Part shown: positions 37,209 through 46,400 of the stretch, piece after piece
Layout of the letters: each line of letters starts with the position of its first letter
Numbering within the stretch: position 1 is the first letter of the stretch
Assembly: GCF_001676725.1 (NCBI RefSeq)
Contig: NZ_CP016172.1
Coordinates: 4,340,001-4,404,000 of the forward strand
DNA length: 64,000 nucleotides
Source: Bordetella flabilis
GTDB taxonomy: Bacteria > Pseudomonadota > Gammaproteobacteria > Burkholderiales > Burkholderiaceae_B
Direction: 5' to 3'
The notes under the pieces: generated by a model
Seen by the model: only the letters and a program-made list of their open reading frames with translations
Told to the model about the DNA's origin: nothing
The model's database searches: none
Position numbers and translations under genes: made by a program

Positions 37209-37225
37209 ATGCAAGTCACTTGCAT
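37209..37225. promoter_or_regulatory. Perfect 17-bp palindrome upstream of the transporter cluster
   Basis: ATGCAAGT-C-ACTTGCAT is an exact inverted repeat 72 bases upstream of the solute-binding protein start. Further partial copies (AAGCAAGCAA and TATGCATGCC at 37230-37247) lie beside it in a locally AT-richer stretch. The size suits a dimeric helix-turn-helix protein, and the XRE-cupin regulator encoded in the cluster is the obvious candidate. The binding partner is inferred, not shown. Confidence 0.6.
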
Positions 37226-37361
37226 AGAAAGCAAGCAATATGCATGCCAAGAGAAAAACCTGGGGGAAGCGCCGCGCAGCCCACGACCGGCGGCTGCCGC
37301 GGCACAGGCATGGTGCGCCGGATGGTGCATCCGCACGAAATCGTGCTGGGACGGCAAGGGA

Positions 37362-37613
37362 CTATCGGCGCGGCAGCCCGTCGATGTGGGCCCTGGCTCG
37401 CGCCACGGCGGCCTGGTATGCGGCGTCTTCGTCCAGGTAGACATACTGCGCGCGCTTGCACAGGAACACCGGCTCGCCGGCCGCGCCATCGGGCCCCGTG
37501 GCGGCAATGGCGATGGTGGTCATGTAGACCCCGGTATCCGATTCAGCCGCGGGCTGGCGAATCTCGATGGTGACCCGCCAACCGCGGTACTCAAACGCTT
37601 CGGCGTCGCGCAT
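37362..37613 (-). CDS. Small conserved protein, DUF6566-like
   Basis: An 83-residue soluble protein with YRGWRVTIEIRQP at the start and YVYLDEDAAYQAAVARARAH near the end, the same layout as the product of 26920-27195. Its ATG lies inside the 3' end of the response regulator gene (23-base overlap, different frame), with GAGG eight bases upstream, so it is probably translated from the kinase-regulator transcript. Function is unknown; the link to the two-component pair is by position only. Confidence 0.7.
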   Translation of the reverse strand: MRDAEAFEYRGWRVTIEIRQPAAESDTGVYMTTIAIAATGPDGAAGEPVFLCKRAQYVYLDEDAAYQAAVARARAHIDGLPRR

Positions 37614-37980
37614 CGGGCGCCTCGCGCAGCACGGATACCAGGGTGCGCTTCAACTCGTCGAAGGCGAAGGGCTTGGCCAATACGGGATAGACCCTCATTT
37701 CCTCGGGTATGCCGGCCATGCCGTAGCCCGTGCTGAATACGATGGGGATGCCGCGGGTGGCGAGCGTGGATGCCAGCGGGAATACCTGTTCACCACTGAC
37801 GTTCACATCCAGGATGGCGACGTCGAACACCGTGGACGCCACCACGTCGAAGGCTTGCGCCAGATGGGCCACCGAAGCAACGAGTTCGCAACCGAGCTCC
37901 TCCAGCATGTCTTCGATCAGCATCGCGACGCCGGTCTCGTCTTCCACCAGGAACACGCGCGAACCGATTAATTCACTCAT
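37591..37980 (-). CDS. Single-domain response regulator (CheY-like)
   Basis: A 129-residue receiver domain with no output domain: acidic pocket VFLVEDETGVAMLIEDML, phosphoacceptor in VAILDVNVSGEQVFPLA, the Thr/Ser switch in PIVFSTGYG, and the conserved lysine in PVLAKPFAFDEL. This type (FixJ/CheY-like, often beside HWE kinases) usually relays phosphate or controls the kinase. It overlaps the kinase stop by 8 bases and the small DUF gene by 23 bases. Confidence 0.9.
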   Translation of the reverse strand: MSELIGSRVFLVEDETGVAMLIEDMLEELGCELVASVAHLAQAFDVVASTVFDVAILDVNVSGEQVFPLASTLATRGIPIVFSTGYGMAGIPEEMRVYPVLAKPFAFDELKRTLVSVLREAPDARRRSV

Positions 37981-39796
37981 GGGCGACCAACTGGGCATGG
38001 GGAATGGACATCCGGCAGCGCACGCCTCGGGTATCGAATCGCAGATCGCAGCGGCCCCCGAGGTCGCGGTCGATACAGCGTTCCAGCAGGACTGTGCCGA
38101 AGCCGCGACGCGGGGGAACCGCGACGGGAGGGCCGCCTTCCTCCACCCAGTCGAGACGCATCGTGGCTGCCCCATCTTCCGGCATCTCCCAGTGGACCGA
38201 AATGGAGCCGTGGGGCACGGAGAGCGCTCCGTACTTTGCCGCATTGGTGACAAGCTCGTTCAGCGCCATGGCCAGGCTCAATGCGGCGCGGGGATTCAGA
38301 TCCAGGGCGGGCCCTTGGGCCCTTACCCTGCCGTCCGTATCGGCGTAGGGCGCAACGATATCCTGGACAAGGCTCTGCATCGCCACGGCGACCCAGTAGC
38401 GCCGGCTCAGCAGGTCATGCGCCCGGGCCAGCGCCAGGATTCTCGCATCGAAGGTCGCGCCGAATTCCTGCAGGTTGTTCGCATGGCGCGCGCTGCGCCG
38501 TGCCAAGGACTGCACGGTGGCCAAGGTATTCTTGACACGGTGGTTCAGCTCATCGATGAGGGCTTTCTGCCGCGCCTCCGCCTGCTTGTGGGAAGAGATG
38601 TCCACCAGCATATTGACGGCGCCCACCAGCTGCCCTTCGGCATTGCGCAAGGGCGTCGGATACGCCATGAAAGGCACGCGGCTGCCGTCCGGGCGCTCGG
38701 CGATCGCCTGGCCGCCGCGTACGATACGCCCTTCTTTCAGGCAGACGGCCATGGGGCATTCGTCATGCGGCAGGGGCGTCCCGTCGGGATGATACAGCCG
38801 CCAGGACACGCACCATTCGTCGCCCAATGCGGGGCGCCGGCCTGCCAGTTCGATGGCGGCGTCGTTATAGAAGGTGATGCGGCCCTGCGCGTCCGTGGTG
38901 TAAACCGCCGCGGGCAAGGCCTGCAGCAATTCACGCAGGCGACGCTCGCTGGCTTCGATGTCGTCCTGCATCTGCTGCCGGGCGATTTCAGCCTTGCGCA
39001 GGTCTGTCACGTCCAGCGTGAAACATCGGGTATGCATCAGGCCCTTGTCGTCGACGCGGCCATTGGACGTGATAAGTACGTCGCGGATGGAGCCGTCCTT
39101 GGCGCGCAGGCGCGCGGGATAGCGTTCCAGCGTTTCCGCCTTGGACAGACGGTCGATTAGATCGGCGAGAACGTCGGCATCCGCGTGGAAATCCCCGATC
39201 TGCCGGCCTATGTATTCCTCCGGCGCGTATCCGAGCATATCCAGTTCGGCCTTGTTGGCACGCAAAATGATGCCATCGCCGCTGACGATATGCAGGCCGA
39301 CCGCACTGTTTTCGAAGAAGTCCTCCAGGCTTTCCTTCTGGCGCGCCAGCTCTGCTTCGATGGCCTTGCGTACAGAAATATCCTGGAAACAATTGATGGC
39401 GCCCTGTACCTCGCCCTGCGCATCCCGCAACGCCCGGATGTTGACCAGCGCAGTCAGGCGGGAGCCATCCGGGCGTTCTATCACGATCTCCGCGTTGCGC
39501 GTGGAGGCGCCGTCCTGGATGGCCTTCGCCATGGGGCACTCGCTGCGGGGCAGCAGCGTGCCGTCCGGCAGGTACAGGCGATGAGATCCGCAAAAATATT
39601 CCCTGGGCGGGTCGACGTCGGGCTGACGGCCCCACAGGGCCGCCGCTTCGATGTTGTAGCAAACCACCAGGCCCTCGCTATCGCAAAGATAAACCGCCCC
39701 TGGAATGGCATCGAGCGCAACAGACCCTGCGGCCAACAGCGCCTCGAACTCCGTCATGCGCCGCGGCGCGGCATACGTTTCCTGCAAACTGGACAT
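37973..39796 (-). CDS. PAS-domain HWE-family sensor histidine kinase
   Basis: A 607-residue soluble kinase with three PAS domains: about 15-130 (GAVYLCDSEGLVVCYN), 148-265 (VGLHIVSGDGIILRANKAEL) and 285-400 (AVYTTDAQGRITFYND). The kinase core has the HWE/HisKA_2 phosphorylation motif LIDELNHRVKNTLATVQSLA, ALNELVTNAAKYGALSVP and GFGTVLLERCIDRDLGG. PAS 1 and 3 are close to each other (both carry the DECPMA/SECPMA segment), pointing to internal duplication. No membrane segment is seen, so the signal is cytoplasmic or diffusible. The output partner is the overlapping receiver gene. Confidence 0.9.
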   Translation of the reverse strand: MSSLQETYAAPRRMTEFEALLAAGSVALDAIPGAVYLCDSEGLVVCYNIEAAALWGRQPDVDPPREYFCGSHRLYLPDGTLLPRSECPMAKAIQDGASTRNAEIVIERPDGSRLTALVNIRALRDAQGEVQGAINCFQDISVRKAIEAELARQKESLEDFFENSAVGLHIVSGDGIILRANKAELDMLGYAPEEYIGRQIGDFHADADVLADLIDRLSKAETLERYPARLRAKDGSIRDVLITSNGRVDDKGLMHTRCFTLDVTDLRKAEIARQQMQDDIEASERRLRELLQALPAAVYTTDAQGRITFYNDAAIELAGRRPALGDEWCVSWRLYHPDGTPLPHDECPMAVCLKEGRIVRGGQAIAERPDGSRVPFMAYPTPLRNAEGQLVGAVNMLVDISSHKQAEARQKALIDELNHRVKNTLATVQSLARRSARHANNLQEFGATFDARILALARAHDLLSRRYWVAVAMQSLVQDIVAPYADTDGRVRAQGPALDLNPRAALSLAMALNELVTNAAKYGALSVPHGSISVHWEMPEDGAATMRLDWVEEGGPPVAVPPRRGFGTVLLERCIDRDLGGRCDLRFDTRGVRCRMSIPHAQLVAHE

Positions 39797-40009
39797 GGTC
39801 TACCGTCGGCTCTCTTAGAACGTGCGGTGGCTGACTGAATCAAGGGCCAGCTTATCATTGGGCAGAACCGGTGGTCCACCGTCAGAACCCGACCATTGTC
39901 CGCCTGTTTTGCGGTTTTTCCAGTCCGCAGCCGTTACGGGACAATACGCAATTTCATCGGCGTGTTCCGGCCCGCACCGCGGGTGCGTCCATCTCGCCAC
40001 GGAGTCTAC

Positions 40010-40882
40010 ATGTCGCCCAGGGACCTTGCCCTTGCATCCATCGTCATCCTCGTATGGGGGATGAACTTCGTCGTCATCAGGATGGGACTGAATGGCATCC
40101 CGCCCATGCTGCTCGGCGGGCTGCGCTTCACGCTGGCTGCCCTGCCCGCCGTCTTCTTCGTCAAGCGGCCCGCCATCGCCACGCGCTGGCTGGTCGCGTA
40201 TGGCGCGACCATATCCCTGGGACAGTTCGCCTTCCTGTTTACCGCGATGTCGGTGGGCATGCCGGCTGGCCTGGCATCGCTGGTATTGCAGGCGCAGGCC
40301 TTCTTTACCGTGGCGCTGGGGGCGCTACTCCTGCACGAGCGCTTCCGTTTCCATAACGCGGCGGGACTGGCGATCGCGGCGGGCGGTCTGGCCCTGATCG
40401 GCGAACAGGGCGGCGGCGCGATGACGATGGCGGGCTTCGCACTGACCTTGTGCGCGGCGCTGATGTGGGCGCTGGGGAATATCGTGACCAAGAAGGCCGG
40501 CAAGGCGGACATGCTGGGCCTGGTGGTATGGGGCAGCCTGATCCCGCCGCTGCCTTTCTTCGCCTTGTCGTGGTGGCTGGAAGGGCCCGAGCGCATCGCG
40601 GGGGCGCTGGGGTCCCTGGGCGGCAGTTCTATATTCGCGGTGCTCTACCTGTCGTTTATCGCGACGCTGGTGGGCTATGGCTTGTGGGCACGGCTGATGT
40701 CGCGCTATCCGGCCGCCCAGGTCGCGCCCTTTTCCTTGCTGATACCGGTTATCGGCCTGGCGGCAGCGGCAGCGATCCTGGACGAAGCGCTGTCGCTGCC
40801 GCAGTTGCTCGGTGCGCTGCTCGTGATGGCGGGGCTGCTCGTCAACGCCTTTGGCGGACGTCGGCGGACGCAGCCCGCCTGA
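40010..40882 (+). CDS. EamA/DMT-family exporter
   Basis: A 290-residue membrane protein with ten hydrophobic segments arranged as two EamA repeats. Signatures are VILVWGMNFVVIRMGL at the N-terminus, GLASLVLQAQAFFTVALGALL and, in the second half, YPAAQVAPFSLLIPVIGL. This matches the O-acetylserine/cysteine exporter EamA subgroup and related amino-acid exporters. The ATG at 40010 (MSPRDLALAS) starts the first helix. It is divergent from the kinase gene across 213 bases with no other feature, and its stop is one base from the convergent effector-like gene. Confidence 0.87.
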   Translation: MSPRDLALASIVILVWGMNFVVIRMGLNGIPPMLLGGLRFTLAALPAVFFVKRPAIATRWLVAYGATISLGQFAFLFTAMSVGMPAGLASLVLQAQAFFTVALGALLLHERFRFHNAAGLAIAAGGLALIGEQGGGAMTMAGFALTLCAALMWALGNIVTKKAGKADMLGLVVWGSLIPPLPFFALSWWLEGPERIAGALGSLGGSSIFAVLYLSFIATLVGYGLWARLMSRYPAAQVAPFSLLIPVIGLAAAAAILDEALSLPQLLGALLVMAGLLVNAFGGRRRTQPA

Positions 40883-40883
40883 T

Positions 40884-42044
40884 TCACTTGCCTATGTTAC
40901 GCAACAATGCATCGGCGTCCGAAGGCACGCGCCGATGTCCGCTGCGGTTGCGGTCCCGTTGCAACCCCGGCTCTCCGGACGAATCCGGGCTCGTCGGGGT
41001 GGTCGGGGCCGGTGCGGTGGCGGGGATGGCAGCACTTCCCGCATTGCCTCCGTTCACCACCGTGGCGGTGCTGACCGAGTCGGTGGACGCAGTCGGCCGC
41101 AGCGAGGCAACCGTCGCGCTGCGGCGCTTCCTTGAAGATTCGGATGCCGTCGCATCGGGATCCTGCCTGGTGGCGTTATTCGGCCGGACGCGACGGACAA
41201 GGTCGCGCAGCCCCGGCAGCCCTCGCAGCCAGCGCAGGCTGCCCCGTGCCCAACGGACCAGGCGCGACTGCCGCGCAACAGTCTGCGACGGTGGCGGATC
41301 GGATTGCGTGACCGCATCGATTTGCGTGGCCAAGGCGGCGCCTGGATCGGCGGGTGTGGACGGCGACGTCCTGGCGCTCGCGGTGACCGGATCCTGGCCG
41401 TAAGGACCAGGCAAGGCCGAAATGTCCGGAAGGCTGGTGGGCCGCGGGTCGACCACCCGTATCGTGGAAACGCTGGCACGATGCAGTGCCAGCGCCGGTG
41501 GATAGGTCTCGTCCACGCTTTTGCTTTTCGACACAGCGCTGCCGGTTTTCGCCGGATCGTCCCCGCCGTTCAACTCCGTACGGAACCGCGCCTGGAGTTG
41601 CACGGGATCGAGCGGCTCCCCCGACGTGCCGGCGAGGCGCACCAGGGTATTGCGCACGCTGATCAGGTCCCAGAACACGGCGGGCGCATGCTGGGTTTCG
41701 GGCGGCACGCCGACTTCCGCGGCATGCTGACGGACGGCGTCCGCGGGAAGGCGCCACACCGGCGTCCCTTCGACCGCTTCGTCCAGGGGCTTGGCGTCGC
41801 CGGCGCGCAGGTCTATCACGGGAACATGTCCGCCCTGGGCCAGGCCCCGCAGCTCCATCAGGAGATGCCGGCCGGCCGGGGCCGTATCCATGACCCGCAA
41901 CAGGTCAAGCACCTTGTCGCGATGCGGCTTGGCGGCGTCCGAGAGATAGGCAGTCAGCAAGCCGTCCAGGTCGTCCCGGACCGGACGGGGCGGAATCGGC
42001 GGGCGGTCCGGTGGGGTGGTGGGGGTGGTCGCAGGTATGTGCAT
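40884..42044 (-). CDS. Effector-like protein with degenerate M91-type core
   Basis: A 386-residue protein with a proline-rich N-terminus, a helical middle and a long Ser/Thr/Pro-rich, basic C-terminal part (about 165-386) that looks disordered. Residues 43-80 (KVLDLLRVMDTAPAGRHLLM) and 120-140 (VFWDLISVRN, 123-132) resemble the two landmarks of M91 metallopeptidase effectors such as NleD, where the second is VFHELLHVFH. Here the zinc ligands are replaced (H to W, E to D, H to S). Strong GGAGGAG precedes ATG 42044. No secretion system lies in the window. The M91 relation is from memory and needs a profile search. Confidence 0.5.
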   Translation of the reverse strand: MHIPATTPTTPPDRPPIPPRPVRDDLDGLLTAYLSDAAKPHRDKVLDLLRVMDTAPAGRHLLMELRGLAQGGHVPVIDLRAGDAKPLDEAVEGTPVWRLPADAVRQHAAEVGVPPETQHAPAVFWDLISVRNTLVRLAGTSGEPLDPVQLQARFRTELNGGDDPAKTGSAVSKSKSVDETYPPALALHRASVSTIRVVDPRPTSLPDISALPGPYGQDPVTASARTSPSTPADPGAALATQIDAVTQSDPPPSQTVARQSRLVRWARGSLRWLRGLPGLRDLVRRVRPNNATRQDPDATASESSRKRRSATVASLRPTASTDSVSTATVVNGGNAGSAAIPATAPAPTTPTSPDSSGEPGLQRDRNRSGHRRVPSDADALLRNIGK

Positions 42045-42335
42045 GGTGTCTCCTCCGTACAGTCGGAGGGCGGATCGCCCTCGGGACAGGTACGTGGATG
42101 GCCACGTCCATGCGTTCCCGATTCCGGTCGGCAATTTCCCCGTATCGCGGAGGACTGGAGGGCCAATCTGACGCTAAGGCGGCAGTCAACCGACGCGCTC
42201 TACACTGCGCGGGCACTTCGGCGGTGCGGCAGCGCCCTCATCGCCCAAGCCAGCACGCGGCGGCCGTCGCCACCGCCGATGGCCTTCCCGGGCCGGCGCC
42301 ACCGTGTCCGGTACCCTTCCATAACAGGAGACGCG

Positions 42336-43379
42336 ATGTTTTCCTTCCGTGCCTTACCGCTGCTTCTCGCCCTGCTTTGGGCCGCCATGATTTCCAGCCC
42401 CAATGCCCTGGCCCAGCCCGCCCCTGAAGCGCCCCTGACGATTGCGAAGCAAGGCAGCTTCTTCATCGGCGGGCGCAATGTGCATTCCGATACCTTGTCC
42501 ACCTTGCCCGCCTATGACGCATCCGGCACCATCACCGTGGACCAGATGTATGTCCACTACCAGGTTCCTCTACATCCCCGGCGCTATCCCATCACGTTGA
42601 TCCACGGCTGCTGCCTGACGGGCAAGACTTGGGAGACGACGCCGGACGGCCGGATGGGCTGGGACGAATACTTCCTGCGCAAGGGCTATTCGACCTATGT
42701 GATCGACCAGGTTTCGCGTGGGCGCTCGGCGGCCGACCCTTCCGCCATCAACGCGGTCAAGACTGGGAAAATGCCGGCGGACAAACTGCCGCCGGTCTTT
42801 TCCGCGTCGCATGAAGGGGCGTGGAAAATATTCCGCTTCGGCCCCGAGTATCCGAAGGTCTTCGCGGGAATGCAGTTCCCTCTGCAGGCCCAGGACGAGT
42901 TCTGGAAGCAGATGGTGCCGGACTGGCTTGCCGCGCTGCCGACACCCAACCCTACGGTTGCGAACCTGTCGCAACTGGCGGTGCGCCTGAAGGGAACCAT
43001 CCTGATGAGCCACTCCCAATCCGGCATCTACCCGTTCCAGACGGCGGCGCTTAGCACCGATGGCATCGCCGCCATTATTTCCATCGAACCCGGCGCCTGC
43101 CCCGACGCGGCCGGCGACTTGAAGCCGTACCTGAAGATGCCCATCCTGGTGCTGTTCGGGGACTACGTCGAGCAGTCGCAGCGCTGGGCGCCGCGGCTCA
43201 CGCAATGCCGTGCCTTCGTCGAGGCGGTAAATAAAGCCGGTGGCAAGAGCGAACTGGTGGAACTGCCGAAGATCGGCATACACGGCAACTCGCACATGAT
43301 GATGCAGGACAAGAACAGCCTGCAGGTCGCGGATTGGCTGCTCGGGTGGATCAATCACCACGTGGGGCAGCAATCCTAG
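42336..43379 (+). CDS. Exported alpha/beta hydrolase
   Basis: A 347-residue precursor with a signal peptide cleaved near ALA-QP (about residue 26). The mature domain has the oxyanion-hole region ITLIHGCCLTGKTWE, a nucleophile elbow written SHSQSG instead of GxSxG, an acid in LVLFGDYVEQS, and the catalytic His in IGIHGNSHMMMQ. It resembles secreted esterase/lipase-like hydrolases of Burkholderiales with no assigned substrate. GGAG lies six bases before the ATG. It is divergent from the effector-like gene (291 bases between, presumably both promoters). Confidence 0.82.
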   Translation: MFSFRALPLLLALLWAAMISSPNALAQPAPEAPLTIAKQGSFFIGGRNVHSDTLSTLPAYDASGTITVDQMYVHYQVPLHPRRYPITLIHGCCLTGKTWETTPDGRMGWDEYFLRKGYSTYVIDQVSRGRSAADPSAINAVKTGKMPADKLPPVFSASHEGAWKIFRFGPEYPKVFAGMQFPLQAQDEFWKQMVPDWLAALPTPNPTVANLSQLAVRLKGTILMSHSQSGIYPFQTAALSTDGIAAIISIEPGACPDAAGDLKPYLKMPILVLFGDYVEQSQRWAPRLTQCRAFVEAVNKAGGKSELVELPKIGIHGNSHMMMQDKNSLQVADWLLGWINHHVGQQS

Positions 43380-43478
43380 CGTGCCGCCCGGCATGGCGGG
43401 CGGAGCTCCGTGCCCGCCCCGCCATGGGCGCAAAGCCCTGCCGGCCGCAAGCCGCCAGGGCGCGCAGCGCTGGCGGTC

Positions 43479-46400
43479 CTACAGTGTGATCGTCACCTCA
43501 TGCCGCCGGCCGTCAAGCGGCAACGATGCTTCGCCGCCTTCGCACGCCATCGCCACGCCGTCCATATGCACCGCCGACACGCCCGTGCCCCGCCCCGAAA
43601 CGTTGTCGACGCGGATCTCGTAGCGGTTCTCCCCGATCGCCAGCGAGGCTTCGAAGCCGGGCCATGCAGCTGGAATGCACGGGTTGACGGTGACGGAATC
43701 GCCGCTGCGCTGTATGCCAAGAATGCCTTCGAGGCCCGCCCGGTACATCCAGCCGGCCGAGCCGGTGTACCAGGTCCAACCGCCGCGGCCAGCGTGCGGC
43801 GCGACGGAATAGACATCGGCAGCCACAACGTATGGCTCGACCTTGTAGCGACCCACATCCGCCAGCGTGCGGGCGTGATTTACGGGGTTCAGCATCGAAA
43901 AGAGCTCTACGGCCTTGTCGCCGTCGCCCATTCTCGTGTAGGCCAGGACAGCCCACAGCGCGGCGTGGGTATATTGGCCGCCGTTCTCGCGCAGCCCGGG
44001 CGGATATCCCTTGATATAGCCGGGATCACGAGCCATGCGATCGAAGGGTGGAGAGAACAGCAGGGCCACGCCGTCTTCGTGACGCACCAGGTGCTTGTCC
44101 AGGCTGGCCATGGCCAGGGCGGCGCGTTCGGGCGGCGCCGCGCCGGACAGGATTGCCCACGACTGGGCGATGGAATCGATGCTGCATTCTTCGCTATCGA
44201 CGGAGCCCAGCCAGGTGCCGTCGTCGAAGGTCGCGCGCCGATACCATTCGCCGTCCCAGGCATGGGTCTCGATCGCCGTGCGCACGTTGTCGGCATGCTC
44301 GCGCCAGCGCGCCGCGCGCACCGGATCGCGCGCACGGGCCATCGGCTCGAACAGGTCGACGGTGCGCAGCAGCAGCCAGCCCAGCCATACGCTTTCGCCA
44401 CGGCCCGCCTGGCCCACGCGGCTCATGCCGTCGTTCCAGTCGCCGGTGCCGATCAGCGGCAGGCCATGCGCGCCGGTCAACGCCACGCACTGGTCCAGGC
44501 CACGCGCGCAATGCTCGAACAAGGTGGCTGTTTCCTCCGCCACCGAGGGCAGGAAGAAGATGTCGTGCTCATCCTGTCCCAGCGCGGGGCCTTGCAGGAA
44601 GGGTACCTGTTCGTCGAGTACGGCCGCGTCGCCAGAACGCAGGACATAATTGGCGGCAGCGTAGGCCAGCCAGACACGGTCGTCCGAAATTCGGGTGCGT
44701 ACGCCCTGCCCGGACTGCGGTAGCCACCAGTGCTGCACGTCGCCCTCCACGAACTGCCGGGATGCGGCGCGCAGCAATTGCGCCCGCGCCGCCTCGGGCA
44801 TGGAGAACATCAGTGCCATGCTGTCCTGCAACTGGTCGCGAAAGCCATACGCGCCGCTGGCCTGGTAGAAAGCCGATCGCGCCCACAGGCGGCAGGCGAT
44901 CGCCTGGTAAAGCAGCCAGCCGTTCAGAAGGACATCCATGGCGCGATCGGGCGTCTTCACCTGGATGGCGCCCAGGCGCATCCGCCAATCGGCCTTCACC
45001 TGCTCCAGCACCGCGTCGAGGTCCGTCTCCCGATAGCGCGCCAGCAGCGTCCGAGCTTCATCGGCCGATGGCGATTGCCCCAGGAAGAAGACGATCTCGA
45101 CCGACTCCCCCGGCTCCAGCCCGACCACGCATTGCATCGCCGCGCACGGGTCCAGCGCCGCGCCGCAGCGTCCCGACAGATCCGCCGTCCGCGCCAGCGC
45201 GGCCGGCGTCGCCAGTTCGCCGTTGTCTCCCAGGAATTCCCGGCGGTCGGCGGTCCACGACGCCTGGCGGCCCGACAGGTCCGCGAACGCCACGCGTTGC
45301 CCGAAGTCCAGGCTCCACGGGTTCGCCGCGAACATCGCCCCGCTTGCTTCATCCATGCGGGTGACCAGGAACGGCGCGGAGACGCTGCGGGCCGCCCCCA
45401 GCACCCATTCCACATAGGCGGTCACCGATAACCGGCGATGCCGGTCCGAGTGGTTCGCAAGCGTCAGGCGGGATATCTTGATCGGGTCCTGCGGCGGCAC
45501 GTACTGCAACAGATCGGTGGCGATGCCGTCGTGCCGGTGTTCGAAGCGGCTGTAGCCGAATCCATGGCGCGCGACATGGCTGCCCTGCCCACGTATGGGC
45601 AACGCGGTGGGACTCCAGAGCTCGCCGGTGGCCTCGTCACGCAGGTAAAAGACCTCGCCGGGCGGATCCATCACGGGATCGTTCGACCATGGCGTCAACT
45701 GGTTTTCCTTGCTGTTCTCCGCCCAGGTGTAGCCGCTGCCTTCCGCTGAAACCTGGAAGCCGAAATGCGGGTTGGCAATGACATTGATCCAGGGCGCCGG
45801 TGTCGCCATGCCCTCCTGCAGCTGGATGACGTACTCCTTGCCATCCATATCAAAGCCGCCCAGGCCGTTGAAGAATTCCAGCCCCTGCGGCGCCGGCGAA
45901 TCCGCCGCGGGCTTATCCGGCCCCGGCATCATCACGGGCACGGGGGCCGAGTACGGCAAGGCAGACATCCGCGGGGAGGCATCGACGATACGGGCCAGCT
46001 GCTCGGCCACGGTGCCATGCAGCGCAAGCAGTACGATGCGGGCCACCGACTGGACGAGATCTCGGCCCGGCCTGGCCATGAGATCCGCACGCAGGGTGTA
46101 AACCGCGCCCTTGGCCAGCTCCTTCCCGAAGGTGGGCCGCGCCTGGCTGCTGCGCACCGCAGTATCGATGGCGTTCTGCAGGTCCTGGATATACGACGAG
46201 GCGCGTTCATTGAGGATGACCAGATCGACTGCCAGGCGCTTCATGCGCCAGTATTCGTGGGCGCGCAGCAACTGCCTGACCAGGGGCATGTCCTGTACAT
46301 CGTCGATACGCAGCAACACGATGGGCAGGTCGCCCGAGATGCCGTAGGGCCACAGCCCGGACTGGCTCCCGGCGCCCCGGATGATGGCCGCGGACGGTAT

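Noticed and set aside
37138-37361. Possible guanidine riboswitch before the ureohydrolase cluster
   Set aside because: No sequence resembling the known guanidine aptamer classes was seen; the palindrome there suits a protein operator better.
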